Below, piece after piece: positions 1 to 12,097 of a DNA stretch of 64,000 nt. How positions within the stretch are numbered: the first letter of the stretch is position 1; each line of letters begins with the position of its first letter. Origin of the DNA: Daphnia carinata (taxonomy: Eukaryota; Arthropoda; Branchiopoda; Diplostraca; Daphniidae); the NCBI RefSeq assembly GCF_022539665.2, contig NC_081333.1, forward strand, positions 5,392,971 to 5,456,970, in the 5' to 3' direction. The position numbers were made by a program, and so were the translations under genes. The notes under the pieces are model-generated. The model did not search any database and had not been told where the DNA came from. It saw nothing but the letters and a program-made list of their open reading frames with translations.

Positions 1-518
1 GGTATGCCACTGATTCTGTTCTTTTTCCATGTAGCCTACTAGATGGCTAGAAAATACGTTTAGTATTTGTTTTGGTTTCATAAAAAATATCAGCGATGGT
101 TTAATGGTCTTCTTTTCTGTTTTATTCGTTTTTGTATGTGAAAATTTTGCAAGAAATTTTAAAAAGCAAAATTTACACAAAATCTTTGTAAGAGCAGAAA
201 CTTTTTCATTGGTTTTGACAACGATTTTCATCGAGAGCTACATCGACGAGTTGTCGTAAGAAAAACTTGATTAGGTTTAAGAATTTTTGAGACAAAACTA
301 TGCCAACAGGCTAGGTGCAGCTTCAGTAGCTTCGCGTTTGTCATAAATACTTGCAAAACCAGTCCTACCCTTTAAAATGGAAAGAAAAAAATGAAATAAA
401 ATTAGTGACCCGAATGACTTATGTAAAAGTTCTACAGAAAATTTGACGGATTCGAACAGCAACTATATTTACTCTCTGCAAGGGAATTATGTCCTTTTCT
501 TTTAATTTTAATCCTGTA

Positions 519-1753
519 GGGGAGAGCGGACCAAACTGGACACGTACCAGATTGGACAGCCGCAATAACTCGGTAGGGTATTTATGAAATAAAATTTTAA
601 AAATACTGTGTGACGGGAAATTCTATTCCACACTTAGGCCTTAATCTTAAAAAATATAATAAAAGTATTCGTAAAGTTATCACAAAAATTAAAAACAGCT
701 ACTTTTTCATTTTTTTGGCTTCTACAATTTTTCATATCGCTCGAAAACCACCATGAACCAGTTTTGGTAATAATAAAAAAAGCTATTTCTTCCCTTTTAA
801 ATTCCCCGGTTTGTTTTCATTTCTAGGACAAGTGATTAAAATTTATAAACGTTTTAACAAATGATCTTCCGTTGGGAGATACTGGGCAGTTTTGGGGGTG
901 ATATCAGACGCAAACGATATTTTGGGGTGGGGCTTGGGTTGCTTAGTTACGAAAGAGAATCCTAAACAAAGGCTGAAAGCTGAAAGTTTCAAAGGGTTGT
1001 TTGCTATCTCCTTCTGATAATGGTAATCGATAGTAAATAAATACTTGATACTTAACAAGCCCCTCCTATTTTCATTTTTTTCAAGCTACTTTGCCTATTC
1101 CACACCCCCCGTCAATCATTGACAAATTTCGATTAAATTAAATTCCGTTTATGATATTTTTAATACATACATAAATCGCTTAATGAAATCCGAACGTCAC
1201 ACTATTTTTTCGAAACGTGTATCTTCAATGCAGCAAATTTTAAAGACCATGTCTAATGTGGTACAGCGGATGTCCGGTTTTTCGCCCTTAATTTTTTTTT
1301 CGTTTAATTTTTATATTTTCCAAAAAGGTGTTTATGACTAAACTACTCAACCAATTTGAATGAAAAAATTGTGAACGTGTTTTTAAGTACACTTTACACT
1401 ATGATTTCAAGCACTAAATTTCATTTATTTTCCACAATCCAGAATTCCAGACCAAGGTACTTCAAGCTCTATCTGTACAGGATGTGTGTACGGAAAAATG
1501 CACCGCTTTCCATTCCATATCGGACGAGTAAGAGCAAAACAAGTGGGAGAGCTTATTTATTCTGATATATGTGGTCCAATGCACGAGGCATCACCCAGTG
1601 GTGCTCGATACTACGTCCTCTTTAAAGACGACTGCAGTGGCTGGCGAGTAGTATTTTTTCTTAAAAACAAGTCTGAAGTTGCTGACCAGTTACTTCAGTA
1701 TACGAAATAAAGTCCAAAAATTTTTTTTTGTCCAGTTTGGGTCCGTTCTCCCC
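519..1753. mobile_element. Tc1/mariner-type element with TA target duplication
   Basis: A 1235-bp insertion inside NOSIP-like copy A. Its ends are imperfect inverted repeats of about 24 bp: GGGGAGAGCGGACCAAACTG on the left, and on the right the reverse complement of a sequence that differs by one base and a one-base insertion. It is flanked by TA at 517-518 and 1754-1755, and copy B of the host sequence has a single TA at the equivalent place, so the empty site is visible inside this window. TA duplication is the hallmark of the Tc1/mariner superfamily. No transposase frame is visible, so this is a non-autonomous copy. Its interior carries a copia integrase fragment (1459-1710). Confidence 0.85.
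1459..1710 (+). pseudogene. Ty1/copia integrase fragment inside the mariner-type element
   Basis: The frame encodes the end of a copia zinc-binding motif (C-x2-C followed by YGKMHRFPF) and then the start of the integrase core. That start includes the first catalytic Asp in YSDICGPM and the downstream ARYYVLFKDDCSGWR and FLKNKSEV blocks typical of copia polyproteins. It stops at TAA after about 80 residues. There is no reverse transcriptase, gag or LTR beside it. It is therefore a fragment, either captured by or inserted into the surrounding non-autonomous element. The copia assignment rests on motif order and is secure; how it got there is inference. Confidence 0.8.
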
Positions 1754-2193
1754 TAAGAGGGTTGACCATGTCCTTTTTGAACAGGTTTTCGAAACACTCT
1801 GTGGTAATAATATCGACAATAAAATAATTTAAAAAAACGGCGGACAAATTAGAAAATTTTTTAAGAAATTAAAAAGGAAATGAGGAATGACTTGGTTTTA
1901 AAACAGTGTACGGCACCGAAATACCAAGACTAGCTTGCATTGGAACGCTCCCATGTTATAAATAAAACTGTTCATGCTTAATATGAATACGATACTTACC
2001 TCTGGTAATAAGGCACATATAGCGAACTTGGTCATTGATGAGAGCTATTCCAACGTTCGTCGTCAGGACTACAACAAAAAACAAATGGCAATTTTATCAA
2101 TGAGGAAAAATAACATACAACTTTAGATATACTTCACAACAGGATTTCTACAGGGTGGCAAAATAAGTGAACAACAATCAAATCCCCCTAGAA

Positions 2194-2245
2194 AATACTA
2201 TTAGTACTTGTTTTGGTGTCATAAGAAATGTCAGCTTCAACTATC
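2194..2245 (+). repeat. Direct repeat flanking NOSIP copy A (partner at 50-100)
   Basis: About 50 bp beginning TAGAAAATAC and continuing through a TTGTTTTGGT.TCATAA core to ATGTCAG closely resembles positions 50-100, in the same orientation. The two copies bracket the NOSIP-like copy A. They could mark a duplication breakpoint or a deletion between repeats. Confidence 0.5.
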
Positions 2246-5200
2246 CTAGGTTTATATACCAGTTGCTTCAGTATTAATTTCAATGTGAAAAAGGCGAGTT
2301 TCACGAAAATCACCGTCTGGTTAGCATCCACGATTTCCCCTTAATCACTGTAACTTTTCAATGATTAACTCAAACATGTGAGCCACAGTAAGTTGTTCTA
2401 GTGACTCTTAGGCTTCTTGAATTATGAAAATATTTAAATTGAATTCAAAGAGGCAAATAGCCTCTTAATAATCAAAGGTTGAAGTAAAAGCAGAAAAATA
2501 AAATCCAAATCAGATGATTAAAATGACATGTGCCTACGTTCTTTTGTCGGTCAAGACATGTTAATTGTGGAACTCCATCGGGAGATTTTTTACGCCTATT
2601 TCATCAAATTTATCTTTGGACACAATGTCAGGTTTTCTTTTAAAGAGTCTTGAGGCTGTTTCTTTCCCTGTTCGTTTTTGAAGGGCTCATTATTTCATGT
2701 TTTCAAGAGGTCTAAGTCGTATTATTCCCAGCCAAGTTTATCGTTTTAGGAAAAGAAAAAAGAAATTTAGACTCTCGATTTCCCGCTGAAACTAGAATCG
2801 TGTTTAAAAACGCTACCTAGCAGTCTAATATTTTAAAAAAATAAATAAAAAAATATGCGCCACCTAACGAGGTAGGTCACTTGTGGAATGCCTCGCCATG
2901 GACGACGAGAAGGGATAGAAAATAACAAAGATGCATGTCTCTTACATTCCACCTTGCCACTGTTAGGAAACAACACGAGGAAAAGATGGGAATCCCGTTC
3001 TCCTTTTTTGTCTTCATGTTTGTGATTTATGACTTGAAATGGATGCATGTTTTCGCCTTGATCCATTGTGCTAGCCCGTTGGCCGAATCCCGGTGGAACA
3101 CCGCCTTGTTGCGTCGTTCCATCCTTGTCCTCCCCCACTCTCTCCCTTTCTCCGAAGGAGACATTACTGGCCTTTCTGATGCAACTGTGTTCGTTTTTCA
3201 AGCAAGTCGGACCAGCGCAAAGTCGTACGGGGATGTCATGGTTAAAAGACCACTATACGAGATGACAGGTGACGATAAAGAATTTGCGTTGTTTACCCCA
3301 TTGGGCACCTTCTTCTACCTTTTGTGTCATACTTCAGAATACGAAGAAGGATCACACCAACGATTGGTTCCATCGGAGAAAAAATAGGGAAGGGGGTTAA
3401 AAAGGACGGAATGAGGATGAAAGGCCATGAGTATAAAATATACAGATAGAGAAAAGGAATTTTTGACTTGCAACTACATTGAAAGTAGACCACAGCCATT
3501 ACAATAAACATTTGGACAACTTTCTGATAAAAAAAATTGTAAAATAGTTGTGCTGATTTAAATCGGGCCAACACAGGGTGTCGGTCATTTCCCCACCAGC
3601 AGAAGCCATCTGCCTCGATCAAGTATCTTTTTTCACTTTTCCATATAGAGCACATATACCATTGCAGCTATTTTTTTTTCTTTATCTTCTTTTTACCCTG
3701 TTGTTTTGTTTAATAAGGCCATGTAGCCATCTCGTCGCGTTTTCCTTTTTTTCCATGGACGGGAGTAGTACAACAGCAAGCAGTTCCGTGGGTTTTCTTT
3801 TGTTGTCAGTGAGACGTTTTTCCTTAATTGTAAACTAATGAGACGAAATGGAAGGAAAAGTAATAGTGTCACGTGTAGAAATTGGAACTTATCCCAAACG
3901 CAGTTGGATAGACGTTGGCCTACGTTGGACTGTCAAGCGGGTCTTGTTGTTGTGGTCTCTCTCTCTCTGTGATGTCTTTGCACACAACAACACTTGTTCG
4001 ATTCTCCATACATTGTTTGCTGTTAAAGGCTACGACGGCAGAAATGTCCCGTCTAGACGTTCTCAGTTGGTTGCTTGATTTCAATCTCTTATGTGTGTGT
4101 GTGTAACAGTTTAAAGAGGAACACACAGGGAAGAAACAGGAAAAAAGAAAGAAATCGACGCAGACTAAGTAGCCTAGTTTGATGTCGGCGGCGGCGTTTA
4201 TTTATTTTTTCTCTCTTCTTTCTATTCGTTCCCCTACTAGAGCTATTAGTCTTCATCATGTCTGCCAGTCATTCGACGAGACTTGGGTTGATACATCGGT
4301 CGTCTGCAATTGACCGTGCCGTGCTGTTGCTGTCGTCGGGCGAAGGAGGACACGAAGGTTTAATAAAAAACTTTATAGTTGTCGTGAGCATCGGCTATGA
4401 AATATAGCCGCCTGTCCGCCTTTTTCATTTTCATAGTCCAAGACACTCCGGCACACACGGAGAGGGGTGCTTACCCGGTTTCTGAGAAGTTTCGAGGAAA
4501 AATCCATCTTCATCCATCCATCATTCTCGATGATGGATTTTTCTACCAAAAAAAAAACACGACAAACATTTGAAAAAAAAAAAAAAAAAAGAAACGAACT
4601 CGCCACGAACACTCCACCCACCACGAGTAGCTCGTCAGTCCAGCGACTTGTTTCAGCTGAATTAAGTTTGCCATTTTTACGGCCGTTTCAACTCAGTGTG
4701 CCGTCCGTTTTTTTTTTACTTTTTTGTTTTGTTGTACTTTTTTTCGTCGGTGATTGCAAACAAAGCCGACACTTTTTTTAGGGGAATTGAACAATTGGGA
4801 AAGAGTTATTTTTTGTTTTCCAATTCTTTCTCACGCATCTTTCATTATTGAAATAAGAGGGGATTTCCCCCTGCAAGTAAATCTCGACCGAAAATACGAA
4901 AAGCGAAATAGAAAACTACCATTTTTCTCAGTTCTTGTTCAAATCGAATTCCTCAATCTTTATATCTGAAAATTATCTGCCTCATCGTTTTGGATAGAAG
5001 TTATCGTCCTCACCGACGGCCTTCACCATTATGCAAATTGTAATTGAGGAGAGATAGAGAGAGAAGTGGCGGAGGGCCAAACGCCATTGCCTTGGATCAA
5101 TTGATGACGGCCTTTCTCTATCCGGATATTTTTTTTTCTTTGTGATTTTTCAATGTGATGTAATAAAACAAACGCCAGTCAAAACATTCAAGAATCCTGC

Positions 5201-5740
5201 AGATGGTGTGTAACCATTAGTGAGGAATGAGCTCCAAACGAGAAGCCACGTAGTATAATGCCGAAACATTTTCACTAGACGTAATTGGCTAGATAAAATC
5301 AATATGTTTTGCGAAACAACACAAGACAGAAAGAAATTATACAAAAGAGAGCAGGCACGCAAAAGCGCCGTATGCAAATCTCTGCTAGGAGCCCAATTTA
5401 CTTTGCGATTGTTTCGTGTCGGTAATGTTCTACCCAAAGTGGAAATGGGAAAAAAAATAAATCAAGAGAAAGAGAGAAAATTGTAATTTGTTCACGCGTC
5501 GCGGTCTCCTTCGTGAGTTGGCATTCGAACCATGTTACCGGCCTGCTCTATTGTCTCATTACGAATCGTTTCAGTTGCTGCCAAGTGTACGCAATCAACG
5601 TCAAAAAATGAAGGTTGAGTGGGAGAAAAAGAGGCAGAATAATAGCGGGGCCGTAATTTTTTATCATACCTTTGTTTTGTGACACCTTTCGAATTGATAT
5701 AGCCTATCCTCATTTCCATCTTTCTATTTCTTTTTTACAG
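2246..5740. other. No identifiable gene; pyrimidine-tract-rich sequence
   Basis: Open frames here are short and overlap on both strands, and none shows a recognisable domain or a plausible exon series. The stretch has long T and A runs, a GT microsatellite near 4090 and CT tracts. It probably includes the missing 5' part of the DUSP11-like gene, because the first recognised exon at 5741 begins in mid-protein, but I could not locate that part. Confidence 0.5.
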
Positions 5741-8700
5741 GACATGTTTCGCTGCAATCTGAGACGAGAGCATTGGTAAGTGTACGGCTATTCATTATTT
5801 TAAAGAGGGAAAATCAAAAGTACTTCATTTTTTGTGTATCACCAACAGGTTCACTCCCGACAATTTGGTGGAACTTGTACCTAACGTTGGTTGTATCGTC
5901 GACCTCACTGCCACTAGTCGGTATTACAATCCACAGGTATAAATCTTTTTTTCTTCGCTGCTGCCAAAGACACAAAGTTATTCAACTCATCCAAGCTGCT
6001 CTTTTTTTTTTTTACTTTTTGCTTTCCTTATTATTTTTTTCCACCGTATTTACTTGAGTTCTCGTGTTTATGGTTTAGGTTTTCATCGAACGCGGATCCA
6101 CCACGCGAAGATCTTTTGCGAGGCGCGTCATCCCGAAAGCAACGACAGTGAGAAGGTAAGTCCACACACAAAGTATAATATCATTGTCTAAGGTTGCGTA
6201 TGTACGTATATCGTGAGCGTGTCCAAATGTTGGAAGATTTTTTTTCCCGTTAGCGGTTGAAGGACTTCTACAATCTCGTGAAAGGCCCTTTTAAAGGAAA
6301 AACTATTTTTAATCCGTGGTAAAGAATTTGTAATAGCTTGGCAAGGCTGTTGCATAATATTTAGAAAATGGCGGACATTCTTAAGTTGAAACGAAAACAA
6401 TACTGGAAAGAAAAAAAAAGGGTAAAAAACAAGTTGCCAAGGTAAAAGCCATCATCGAAGTCCGGCTGGTTTGAACGTCGTGGTGGCACCAGTCAGCACA
6501 CATGGAAGGCCTGAGCCTCTATCACAATATATTACGGCTCGCAACTGAGGCGGGATGTTGCTGTATGCAACATATGCATACGCATACATGCAACAGCAGC
6601 ACGTTTAATCATTTTCCCAAGTTTTTTTTCTTAAGTGTCTATTTTTTTTAAATGTTGAAGGTCCACACCGCGTAGTAATTGCCCGCCCCAGCGATTCGAC
6701 TTCTCGTTCTTCCCAGTCTGTTCTCTGTGAACTGATATGTTGTTTCTTGGTATACACAATCTTGCCGTGTGGGAAGGCCTTGCAGTCTTCGAAAATAGAG
6801 AAGAAGAATATAACGGAAAATGATGGAATGTGGATTACAGGTTGTCAAAGTGTGAGAATGGCTTGTAATGCGACGCGTGATCCGACTAATCTTGTAGTAG
6901 GTGATAGTAGCCTCCCATCTTCTCTTCCTGCCTTTCGTTTTTTTTTCCTTTCCCGTTGGTGAAAGTGTGTACTGGAATGAAGAAGACGAAGGGTGGCTAA
7001 AATGAACCCCGAGACGCGCAGCGATAGGCTGGGTTGTTTGAGAGGCAGAAAATGTTATGGGAAGTGGGTTGTTGTAGATAAGCATCTCCTGCTTTTTTCT
7101 CGTATTTTTCGGGGCCATGTTTGGTCACACAACAAGAGAGCCCAATGACGCGCGGGATGATCACCTTCTCTTCTTCTTTCTGACTCTATACGATATACTG
7201 TATTGCATAGCTCCTTCTTGCTAAGCCGGTTATCGCGTTATAAACTGCGGCCCGGTTGGAAATCAACATTAAAACCGATCCGGCGTGTTTTTCTTTTATT
7301 ATTGTTCGCACGCCTCTTCGAACCATCTCCCCGTTCTCTTCGCTATAAACTCCCCGCTCTTTTTTTTCTCGTTTGCAACCAGAGAGAAAGAGAGAGATCA
7401 GGCGTGATGACCTACACGAATTTTTGGCATTTCCCTTGTTGTATAAACAACATAGTTTGGCCACCATCTATCACCCCACTGGCCGGCTCGCGCTGTTCCT
7501 CAACAAACACGGAACAGGATGCATGGTTTCGTTTTATTTTGATTTCCACCCCCTACAGTGCCGCAATTTACGACCCCTGTTCTTTTTTATATATGAAAAA
7601 TGCCGATTGCGCTTATCGTTTTTTTTACATTCCTTGGTGATGTATCGAGCGACTCTCGTTCTTTATTAACGATATCCCATTTTATTTCTTGCTTTTTGTT
7701 AAATAAGGAAATGTATGCAGCCGAGATGCACTATCTTCTTGTTGGATGTTGCCCGTCTTCTCCGGTAAGTCAATCGTTCTTTAAATCCATCGCATTTTTT
7801 TTTCTTGTTGTACACGCAAGTCTAGGTAATGAATGTTTGCTCGAAAATTGTTTATGATTAGCAAACGTCTAGCATACCTGCCTTCCCAAAAATAATGATT
7901 GCCCATCTTGATTGCTTGCAACAGGAGAACCCCAACCCCCACAAAAAAAAAAATAATCATTGGACAGCCTTTTTTGGGGAGCTTGAAAATGAATGGTGAG
8001 AACCGGCGTAGTGGACAAACCCCGCTTTTTTCCAGTTCTTCTTTCTGTTTGGTCAACTTTCCGGGCATTGCGTTTTCTTTTTCTTTTTTTCAAACGAGCA
8101 CTAAGCAAGAAAATGTTTTGTTTCTCCACTTGTGATGACCAAACACCGTTCTCGCTTCCTATCTCTTGTTACCTTCCATCTTGTTCGAATTCCTTGTTGT
8201 TGTTGCTGCGCGTTCTTTGCTTATCTGTAAACGCCAAAACAGATTTGTTGCGTCCCTTGTACATACCCTTACCCCAAGACTTGGTTACTGCCCTGGCAGC
8301 CCTGCCGTCTCTTATTTGTCCAGCCTTTTCAAAGTCGATCAGCACTCAACAAGTTGACGTATTCAGTACCGGCTCTTCTTATCCTTCTTCCGTCTTTCGA
8401 CGTTTTACTGCCCCGCTATTGTTTCAATTTTCTTTGAAAAAGGTTAAAGAGCATTTTTTATTTTTCGGATTGATCCATTACTAACCGGAGAAGACACTTT
8501 CTATTCGCACATTTCTTTTATTACTCGAAAAAAAATCTCTTTTTCCGAGTAGGTCTTTATTATTTTTTTTTAAAGAAAAGAAAAATAGAATAGACATTAT
8601 TTTTTGAATGTTTGATTGTCTTGAATCTCCTCCTTTTCTTATTGGGTGGATTTGATGATGGAAAAAGGTTGAGGTTCAAGGGTTAAGTGTCTTACCAGTG

Positions 8701-11700
8701 GATTTAATGACTCCGCCCTGCTAAACCGCCCGGAAAAGGTTCTTTAATCAGCTCCGAATTTCTTTCGCTCTCCTTTACCCATAGCAGCAAAGTGCAAATT
8801 GATGAATGACATTTTTTTTGGAAAAAAAAATCGGTTCACAACTTGTTCCTTTTTATAAACAACGAAACTCCTCCTCACATTCGAATTTGTGAGGTTAAAG
8901 AAAAATGGACTGTATTTACTAGCTATTCTTTTTCTATTTTTATTCTCGAAATTTTTCTCTCCTTTGGTTTTTTTTTCCATGGAGAAAAAAAAATGTTTCG
9001 TTTGTTCTTTAGCTGCTCCTGCTGCTTTTGGTGGTCCGTTGGTATTCTTCGGTTGTTGGTATATATTCTTATATTTACCCTTGTCTTGTGCGTTGGACAC
9101 GTAAGAGCGAAAGGGAGCCGGTCGGTGAGAAAGAACAAAAAGGCAAAAAAAAAAAACAAAAAATGTCGTTGATTTTATTTTCTGTGTGTATGCATACGCG
9201 CTGAGTCTCTCTCTTGCCTTTTCTTCGCCAGTGCGCGTAAAGAAATTTGTTCTTAATGATGGACCCCCTACTTGGTTTGTTTGAACTGAACGCCTTCAAC
9301 TGTGCGCGCTGGATGAGTACCCAGTAGGTAGGAACTTAAAAAAAAAAAAGAAGGGAACCCCACATAGACACAAAAACGCACACAATCGAAAGAACAACAC
9401 GTTCAACAAAAAAAGAAAAGAAAGAGAATATAAAACAAACTGGGTATTTGCTCAAGTCTTTTGTCTTCCTTGTCTCTTCCTTCCTTCCTTTTTTTTTGTT
9501 CCACAAAAAGAGAAAAATTCCCTCCCTTTCTTGTCTTTCCGTATTTTACTGCTTCTCGTTTGTTGGATGTCGTAGTGGTGGCTTGTCGGACAAATTGGGC
9601 AGTAAGAAAATTCCGGTGGAATCGGAACGTGGAAGAGAGATAACCCCTTACTGTCGCATGCATTATATTTGGTTAAGTTAAGGGTCATTCATATTGAGGT
9701 GCTTTCGTTATGTGAGGTGGTACCTTTTTTTGAATATTATTTTTCATTTTATCGCTTTTGTTTTTTTCGAAACGATGGCCTCGCCCCCGCAAAAGGTTCA
9801 GATCATCCATCTTTAGGTCCATCTTGTTTTGTGTTTTTTTTTTTTTTTTTAATGGAACAGCTTGCCGTGCATTTTTGCGGAAATTTCACCCCAGCATTTC
9901 CCTCACTGTGTGGGATGTCTGCGTCGAAAAGTTATCGGAGTCACGTTTTTAGCGCGAAGAAGAATCATATAAATGTAAAGAGGATTTTGTGATTTCTTGT
10001 TTTTTAGTGTGTCGAAGGGGCAGAGTCGGTAAGAGAAGTCCGATGCTGAGGGTGCCATAGTGTGTATATATAACACCTGCCCAGGTGCCTATGCGAGAAG
10101 CAAGATGAACAACCATGATTAAATTAAATTGAAAAAATAAAAGAGGAGGATGGAAGGTATTCGGATTTTTTTTTACCTCTCGTGGGTACACGAAAAAGAA
10201 ACGAAAAACGTAAGACGGGGAATCTGAAAATGCCAGGCCCACACCAGGTCGATTTTTTTATTCGTTTCTTGACTTGGTCTGCTATTGGCCTGGAGCCGCC
10301 CTTTTTCATATATTGATTCTACACTAGCAGGCTCATGCCTGAATTAGATTTGTATGGACGCTACATAGGTACATACATAGGTAGTACGCATCACGTACCT
10401 CACATACAACTACTCCTACTACTACTACAACCACAGCGACGTGTGTGAATAGAAAAAAAAAAGGGAGATGGCAATGAGAAAATAGAAAAACCCATATGTG
10501 ATGAGCTCAGGAAGGAATGTTTTCGATTTTTTCCTGGCCAGCACCCGGGCTGATGTTGGGTCACCGCCGAAAAAATTGTGATGGCCTATTAAATAAATAT
10601 TTCCGCTAGGTATTTATATACAGCATATGCTTGAGGGCGGCAGTTTTTTTTGTTCATCTTCTTTTCTTTTTAAAAAGAATTCACCTATAGGAATTCGATT
10701 GGTCAATTCAGAATGCCCGTTGTCCAACATCTTGCGATGTTGGGCTGGGCCTGGCGAAGGCCTTGTGTGTATGCGCAACTGGAAACTTTTATGTCATGGT
10801 CGACACTTTTATTACGTGATTGGCTTTCTTCTCTTGCTCGCCCCTTTCCCATACGAAATTTCTTGACTCCTCTCTTTTTCTATTTTGCCCCTATGTAGTA
10901 AAAAAAACGCGTGTGAAAGAAGGGAAAAATTATGTATTTGTGTTTTTGAAAGATGATCGAATGTCCTTTTCTTTATTCCCTTTTTGGGGTCCGCCCTTTT
11001 CTTCTTCGCAGTTTCTTTCATGTGGTGGACGTGCTTCTTCACAGCATCAATTCCTGAGGTGATTGTGTCATTCTTCATTTGGGTTTTTCTTTTTTACGGC
11101 TGCCGTCCGTAAACAAGTAGAAAACGAGAAGAGACGGGGAAAAACCATTCGAAACAGGGTGGTGTCCAACTAAGAAGAGCAAAGTTTTGATGGGGCACTG
11201 CACACACGGGCTCAATAGGACTGGTTATCTGGTGTGGAGGTAAGCTCTGGCTCGTTGCCCATTGGCCGTTTCATATTTCTATTACACGAAACAAAATGTA
11301 ACACGTGTCAACATCGACTAAAAGGTATGTGGTAGAGCAACGAGGATTTCAGCCGTCCGACGCCATTGCTGGTTAATTTAATTTATATCTAGTTATTATC
11401 ACGCTTTTAAACGTTGATGTTTTTCTTTTCATTGTTGTATCTTCGTTGACCTCTTGTTTGCGAATGAGACAGCTTTCAACGAGGCTCGCGGTCATTGCAT
11501 TTAACGCGAAAACTACCTTGAAGACCTCCATAGAAGGAATGCGTGCACCGATCCGGCCCAGATTCGGTCCAGCTCTATCAAAACAAGTACGGCGACAAGC
11601 TCTTTTTATTTTGTTGTTGTTGTTTAATTATTCAATTTATTCACTTGTGTCCATTTTTTTTTCTCCAAATCCATGATGAATTAGCAAAAAATTTTATGTT

Positions 11701-11787
11701 TTATTTTTTATTACTTGCAGCAGTGCGGATTATCCCGATCACGACCAAGCTTGCGCCAATTACGGCAGCCGATCAGACTTGCCGTGA
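5741..11787 (+). pseudogene. DUSP11: DUSP11/PIR1-like RNA 5'-phosphatase, decayed
   Basis: DUSP11-family enzymes are dual-specificity-type phosphatases that remove 5' phosphates from RNA in the nucleus. Exons recognised: 5741-5775 (MFRCNLRREHW), 5849-5936 (FTPDNLVEL then IVDLTATSRYYNPQ), 6079-6155 (HHAKIFCEARHPESND), 11158-11239 (the P-loop HCTHGLNRTGYL), 11325-11371 (VVEQRGFQPSDAIA) and 11473-11590 (FNEARGHC then RENYLEDLHRR). The P-loop HCxxGxNRTG keeps the catalytic Cys and Arg. Two lesions are clear. The 6079-6155 exon needs a one-base shift to read HHAKIFCE, and TAA at 11502-11504 interrupts the conserved GHC..RENYLEDL motif. The exon between 6155 and 11158 and the N-terminus were not found. 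Splice sites of the listed exons are otherwise canonical. It is a pseudogene unless both lesions are assembly errors. Confidence 0.75.
6156..11157. other. 5-kb low-complexity interval inside the DUSP11-like locus
   Basis: This stretch lies between two recognisable exons of the DUSP11-like gene and should contain one more coding exon, which I could not identify. It is dominated by T- and CT-rich tracts. Many overlapping open frames reflect low complexity, not genes. Neighbouring introns in this window are mostly under 200 bp, so a 5-kb intron is unusual and suggests expansion or inserted, now unrecognisable, sequence. Confidence 0.5.
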
Positions 11788-12097
11788 TCGCGATCGAAAA
11801 TTGGTCGATTTTTCCGCCATCTAGCGACAAAGTCTCTTTCCGATTTATTGTCCTTTGCAAACCAAATCGCGGTGTAAACCATAAATCCGCGGTGCAAATC
11901 GTGACCGATCGTCGCGGGGCCGAGCCCTAGCCCCGAGACATTCGAATTCCCTTCATCAGCTTCCAAGTTGCTGTTCAGTATGACGATTCAGCCCTGCAAC
12001 AAGTGATTCAAATGTGGTATGATACATAAACAAAGTGTGATTGAAACTTTTTGTGTTATTACTTTTTAATAGCTGAGTATTCTATACGTTCGTCGCC

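Larger units (their letters stand above)
262..2195 (-). pseudogene. NOSIP-like pseudogene, copy A (decayed, transposon-split)
   Basis: This is a second, more damaged relative of the NOSIP-like copy at 14446-15735 and can be aligned to it along most of its length. NOSIP proteins are U-box-type ubiquitin-ligase-related proteins with a conserved C-terminal half. Read on the minus strand, the last exon (about 295-365) still encodes the terminal GRTGFA motif. The penultimate exon is cut by the mariner-type element at 519-1753. The SNSVPC-type exon lies near 1895-1945, part of exon 3 at 1995-2060, and the DCCSL..CRNPVV end of exon 1 near 2145-2190. Relative to copy B, everything between the DDER stretch of exon 3 and the start of exon 2 is deleted. 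The exon 3 remnant is frameshifted. Nothing 5' of the CCSL motif remains. A non-functional duplicate is the only reasonable reading. Confidence 0.75.

Noticed and set aside
2833-3655. Overlapping 120-150-codon frames on both strands
   Set aside because: No domain, composition driven by low complexity, mutually overlapping, no exon pattern.
7993-8484. 163-codon plus-strand frame in the DUSP11 interval
   Set aside because: Phe/Leu/Ser-rich translation of CT tracts. It does not match the missing DUSP11 exon.
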